This document shows, one piece after another, positions 61,626 to 64,000 of a stretch of DNA of 64,000 nt. The stretch is from assembly GCF_021390645.1 (NCBI RefSeq), contig NZ_JAJEJT010000003.1:930001-994000 (forward strand), written 5' to 3'. The notes below the pieces were generated by a model. The model had not been told where the DNA came from. It saw only the letters and a program-made list of their open reading frames with translations, and made no database searches. The number at the start of each line of letters is the position of its first letter. The first letter of the stretch is position 1. This DNA comes from Paraburkholderia flagellata (GTDB lineage: Bacteria; Pseudomonadota; Gammaproteobacteria; Burkholderiales; Burkholderiaceae). The translations under genes and the position numbers were made by a program.

Positions 61626-62558
61626 TCAATGCAACGTGGCGAGCGCAGCCCGGATACGCATCCCCTGCTCTTCGGAGACGAGCCGATCCAGCACTTCCGC
61701 GAAATGGGGATGATGCATGCCGGAGTGGATGTACTGCCACCGGTATGCATGATGGAAATTTGCTTCGATCGAGCTGATTTCGGCCGCGTCGACGTTACGC
61801 CCGCAGTTCGCAATGAAATACCGCGAGTCCGCTGCCGCCTGCACGCGCAAAATGCCGTCGATCGCAACCACCAGTTCGATGAATTCATTGATCGCATCAT
61901 CGCGGGCCGCATCCGTCAGCGTGGCGTCGTGCCGTTTCCATTCAAGTTCGTCGAGAATGGCGTGTTGACTTTCTTCCTTCCAATGGTAAAGAAATACATT
62001 CTTGAACAATTCGGATAGCTGATCGTCCTGCTGAATACTCTGACGATAGTGAATCTGCGTGAAAAGTTCGATATACAGCGTCATGGCCTGCACCGCCCAC
62101 GTGCTCTTGCCGAGTACCACGGAGGCGAGCGCATCGGGATCGACGTCAAAGCGATAACCGGCGGGCAGCGTTTCGCCGATCATTTTCTCGATGCGTCGAA
62201 ACAGTGCCTGGTGTTTAAGCTCTTCGTCGCTGAAGCGCACGAGCGCTTCGAGCGCCACTTGATCACCGAGCCAGTAGTCCCGGCTCACTTCCAGCACCTT
62301 GGCGTTGATGAAACGCTCGACCAGACCGAACACGTTCGCGTAGGTGCGCCCCTGAATCTGGCTCACGAACCGCTTCTCACGCTCCGAGAGCATGGTGAAA
62401 TCCGGCACCAGCGAGAGTCCGTCTGGCAAATACTTCTGCGACATGTCGAAGCTTCGGCCGCCAATCACGTCACGGTCGATGTCCCAGTTGACCATTTTCG
62501 AGGCCCGAATGCATCGGGCGTAGCGATCGCGGTCGGACGGGCGCAGTACTGCGTTCAT
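61626..62558 (-). CDS. ferritin-like diiron oxygenase, AurF-related
   Basis: 310 residues from ATG 62558 (GGGAGAAC). Helical protein with diiron motifs: E81 (VERFINAKVLE), E112-E113-x-x-H116 (DEELKHQALF), a Glu in LYIELFTQIHYRQ, and E195-E196-x-x-H199 (KEESQHAILDELEW), then a late HHAYRW. The layout matches AurF-type N-oxygenases and related ferritin-like proteins. Substrate unknown; no biosynthetic genes near. First of two genes with the OsmC protein; AraC-type gene upstream. Confidence 0.8.
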   Translation of the reverse strand: MNAVLRPSDRDRYARCIRASKMVNWDIDRDVIGGRSFDMSQKYLPDGLSLVPDFTMLSEREKRFVSQIQGRTYANVFGLVERFINAKVLEVSRDYWLGDQVALEALVRFSDEELKHQALFRRIEKMIGETLPAGYRFDVDPDALASVVLGKSTWAVQAMTLYIELFTQIHYRQSIQQDDQLSELFKNVFLYHWKEESQHAILDELEWKRHDATLTDAARDDAINEFIELVVAIDGILRVQAAADSRYFIANCGRNVDAAEISSIEANFHHAYRWQYIHSGMHHPHFAEVLDRLVSEEQGMRIRAALATLH

Positions 62559-62788
62559 AGAAGTTCTCCCAATATGGACCGTGATGCGGTCCCGCGTTGA
62601 GTGTCGATTCACCCGGCAAGAGCCAGTCGAATGATCTGGCTTTCGGGCACGCTCAATTTACGATTAGGGATCTTGAAGTTCTATGATCGAGTCACCGAAC
62701 GATATGACTGAAACGCCATTTTGGCTCATTGATCCACACTTCGAGCCAGATGATGTTATCGAGACCGCACTGCGTTTCAAAGGACGCG

Positions 62789-63832
62789 TCACCGGTCCGG
62801 CAGTGCCGAAACGCCACTCGTCTGTTCCAGATGCTGCGCTGATGCGGCCACGCCGCTCGTCCTTTCCTTGCTCTTGCGCCAGCCTGCAGGCGGCATGCCA
62901 AATTCGCGTCTGAATGCACGACTGAACGCGGCTTCCGACTCATAGCCAATCTGTTCCGCAACAGCGGTGAGCGGCTTGCTACCGGTCAGAAGTTCGTGCG
63001 CCGCAATCTGCATGCGCCATCTCGCGAGGTATTGCATGGGCGGCTGTCCCAGAAAATCGGTAAAGCGTTGCGCCAACGCGGACCGCGACAAGCCCACTTT
63101 GCGTGCAAGCGCATCGACGGTCCACGGATGGGCCGCCTGGCCATGAAGCAACGAGAGTGCGCGTCCAACGTAGCGGTCACGCACGCCGGCAAGCCACCCG
63201 GTCTGATCCTCAGGTAGCGCTTCAATACAGCTACGGATTGCTTCGACAAATAACAGTTCCGATAGCCTGGCAAGCACAATCGTGCCACCAGCGCGTGTCT
63301 CCGCTGCCTCAGCGGCCGCAAGTTTGAGAGATGACTCGAGCCACGCCGCACGCGGATCCTGGCGCATGTCAATCTTGAAGAGTCGCGGCAGCGATGAGAG
63401 CAGTGGATTGTTCAAGGTGTCGTCGCAAGCCAGAAAGCCGCACACGATGCGCGTCGCCGCGCCACCGCCGCCATGGGACAGCGTCATCACTTCACCAGGC
63501 GCTGCCGCCATTTGCCCGGCCAGCAGCGAGTCCGACGGTACGGGCACAAGATCAATCGCACTGCCGATGATGTGCGTTTCACCCTGAGGCACGACGATCA
63601 GTTCTCCAGCATGGACGTGAATAGCCGAACCAGGATCGTCGGACAGCTTCACCCAGCAATTCCCCTCGACGACCAGATGATAGGAAACGACGCGCTCGGA
63701 AGCCGGCAAATAAGCGCCGCAGAGCGATGCATCAGTGCGGCCGATCAAACACCACGGTGCGGTGAATGTCCCGTTCAGAAACACGGCGCCGCTCAGTCGA
63801 ACAGCGCGCAGAACATCAGAGACAGCATCCAT
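62789..63832 (-). CDS. AraC-family regulator with cupin sensor domain
   Basis: 347 residues. N-terminal cupin_6 domain at about 10-190 (SERVVSYHLVVEGNCWVKLS, AIHVHAGELIVVPQGETHII, GGAATRIVCGFLACDDTLNN), C-terminal HTH pair at about 220-325 (WTVDALARKVGLSRSALAQR, FTDFLGQPPMQYLARWRMQI, AVAEQIGYESEAAFSRAFRR), and an extra Ser/Gly-rich tail. Lies 230 nt upstream of the diiron/OsmC pair on the same strand, so probably its activator. Confidence 0.92.
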   Translation of the reverse strand: MDAVSDVLRAVRLSGAVFLNGTFTAPWCLIGRTDASLCGAYLPASERVVSYHLVVEGNCWVKLSDDPGSAIHVHAGELIVVPQGETHIIGSAIDLVPVPSDSLLAGQMAAAPGEVMTLSHGGGGAATRIVCGFLACDDTLNNPLLSSLPRLFKIDMRQDPRAAWLESSLKLAAAEAAETRAGGTIVLARLSELLFVEAIRSCIEALPEDQTGWLAGVRDRYVGRALSLLHGQAAHPWTVDALARKVGLSRSALAQRFTDFLGQPPMQYLARWRMQIAAHELLTGSKPLTAVAEQIGYESEAAFSRAFRREFGMPPAGWRKSKERTSGVAASAQHLEQTSGVSALPDR

Positions 63833-64000
63833 GAATAGCTCGCGTGAAATGCGATTTCCCGGGGGAGAAATCTGGCCGCTGGTCGTTCGTCACCATGGCC
63901 AAGCGCTACATCTTATACCCGCGACTTCATTTGATGACAGTCTCCTTACTAATGATTTCGTCATGCTTAATGAAGCACTTCGCGTGTCCGTTGGAGACGC
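63833..64000. other. window end, gene-free upstream region
   Basis: No gene is complete here. It should carry the promoter of the AraC gene. The last bases (TTGGAGACGC) could be the ribosome site of a plus-strand gene that begins beyond the window. Confidence 0.3.

Noticed and set aside
62683..62913. 76-codon plus-strand frame between the diiron and AraC genes
   Set aside because: No ribosome site, second half is antisense to the AraC gene, unnatural Ser/Cys/Arg-rich end.
1..64000. Search by eye for tRNA, rRNA, CRISPR arrays, att sites and origins
   Set aside because: No cloverleaf with a GTTCGAATCC-type arm, no regularly spaced repeat array, and no DnaA-box cluster was seen; a covariance-model scan would be decisive.

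Overview
The window looks like a piece of a Burkholderiaceae chromosome, most likely Paraburkholderia, Caballeronia or Burkholderia. The evidence is uniformly high G+C, dense short-spaced operons, two Burkholderia-type trimeric porins, six LysR, two AraC and two MocR regulators, a persulfide dioxygenase-rhodanese fusion and many sugar-acid and organic-acid uptake genes. I saw no rRNA, tRNA, CRISPR array, intact insertion sequence or phage gene. The content resembles the accessory, catabolic part of a secondary chromosome.

Layout. 1-5.4 kb: the start of a 2-hydroxycarboxylate carrier, a small exported protein, a porin, and a TctD/TctE-like two-component pair headed by an orphan periplasmic binding protein. 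5.7-6.5 kb: a decay zone with an entericidin-like lipoprotein, a chemoreceptor C-terminal relic and a shrunken ankyrin gene. 6.6-13.2 kb: a membrane TPR protein, an AraC regulator, a sulfide-oxidation fusion with a small partner, a three-gene DUF4142/cupredoxin/ECF-sigma operon with 4-nt overlaps facing a secreted-repeat protein, and an exported NHL-like protein. 13.4-19.6 kb: LysR/RidA divergon, then two MFS carriers coupled to a nitronate monooxygenase, then LysR. 20.2-25.1 kb: a sugar-acid operon (lactonase, UxaA/GarD-type dehydratase, MFS, LDH2-type dehydrogenase). 25.3-27.9 kb: PaiB and cupin opposite a MocR regulator. 27.9-31.5 kb: tartrate/D-malate module (LysR, TtuC-like enzyme, MFS). 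32.0-35.9 kb: a FecR-domain protein, OmpA lipoprotein and output-less CHASE2 protein, followed by an LrgA/LrgB pair. 36.4-39.6 kb: Rieske oxygenase, LysR, nitrilase. 39.6-45.8 kb: MocR, enolase-superfamily dehydratase, betaine-type binding protein, porin, LysR. 45.8-55.0 kb: envelope genes (zinc-ribbon anchor protein, amidohydrolase, AI-2E permease, HtrA protease, membrane alpha/beta hydrolase, SLC13 carrier with RCK domains) and a GAF-GGDEF diguanylate cyclase. 56.2-64 kb: small exported proteins, an intergenic palindromic element, LysR/EamA divergon, an epoxide-hydrolase-like enzyme, and an OsmC/ferritin-like diiron oxygenase/AraC group.

How they fit together: most of the window is self-contained catabolic cassettes, each with a local regulator, a carrier or binding protein and one to three enzymes. 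Two groups look more like sensing systems than catabolism and are the best candidates for something undescribed: the FecR-OmpA-CHASE2 operon, which has envelope sensors but no visible cytoplasmic output, and the DUF4142-cupredoxin-ECF sigma operon, which has no recognisable anti-sigma factor. The binding protein placed in front of the TctE-like kinase without ABC partners is a third. All functions are read from sequence motifs by eye; no database search was run.
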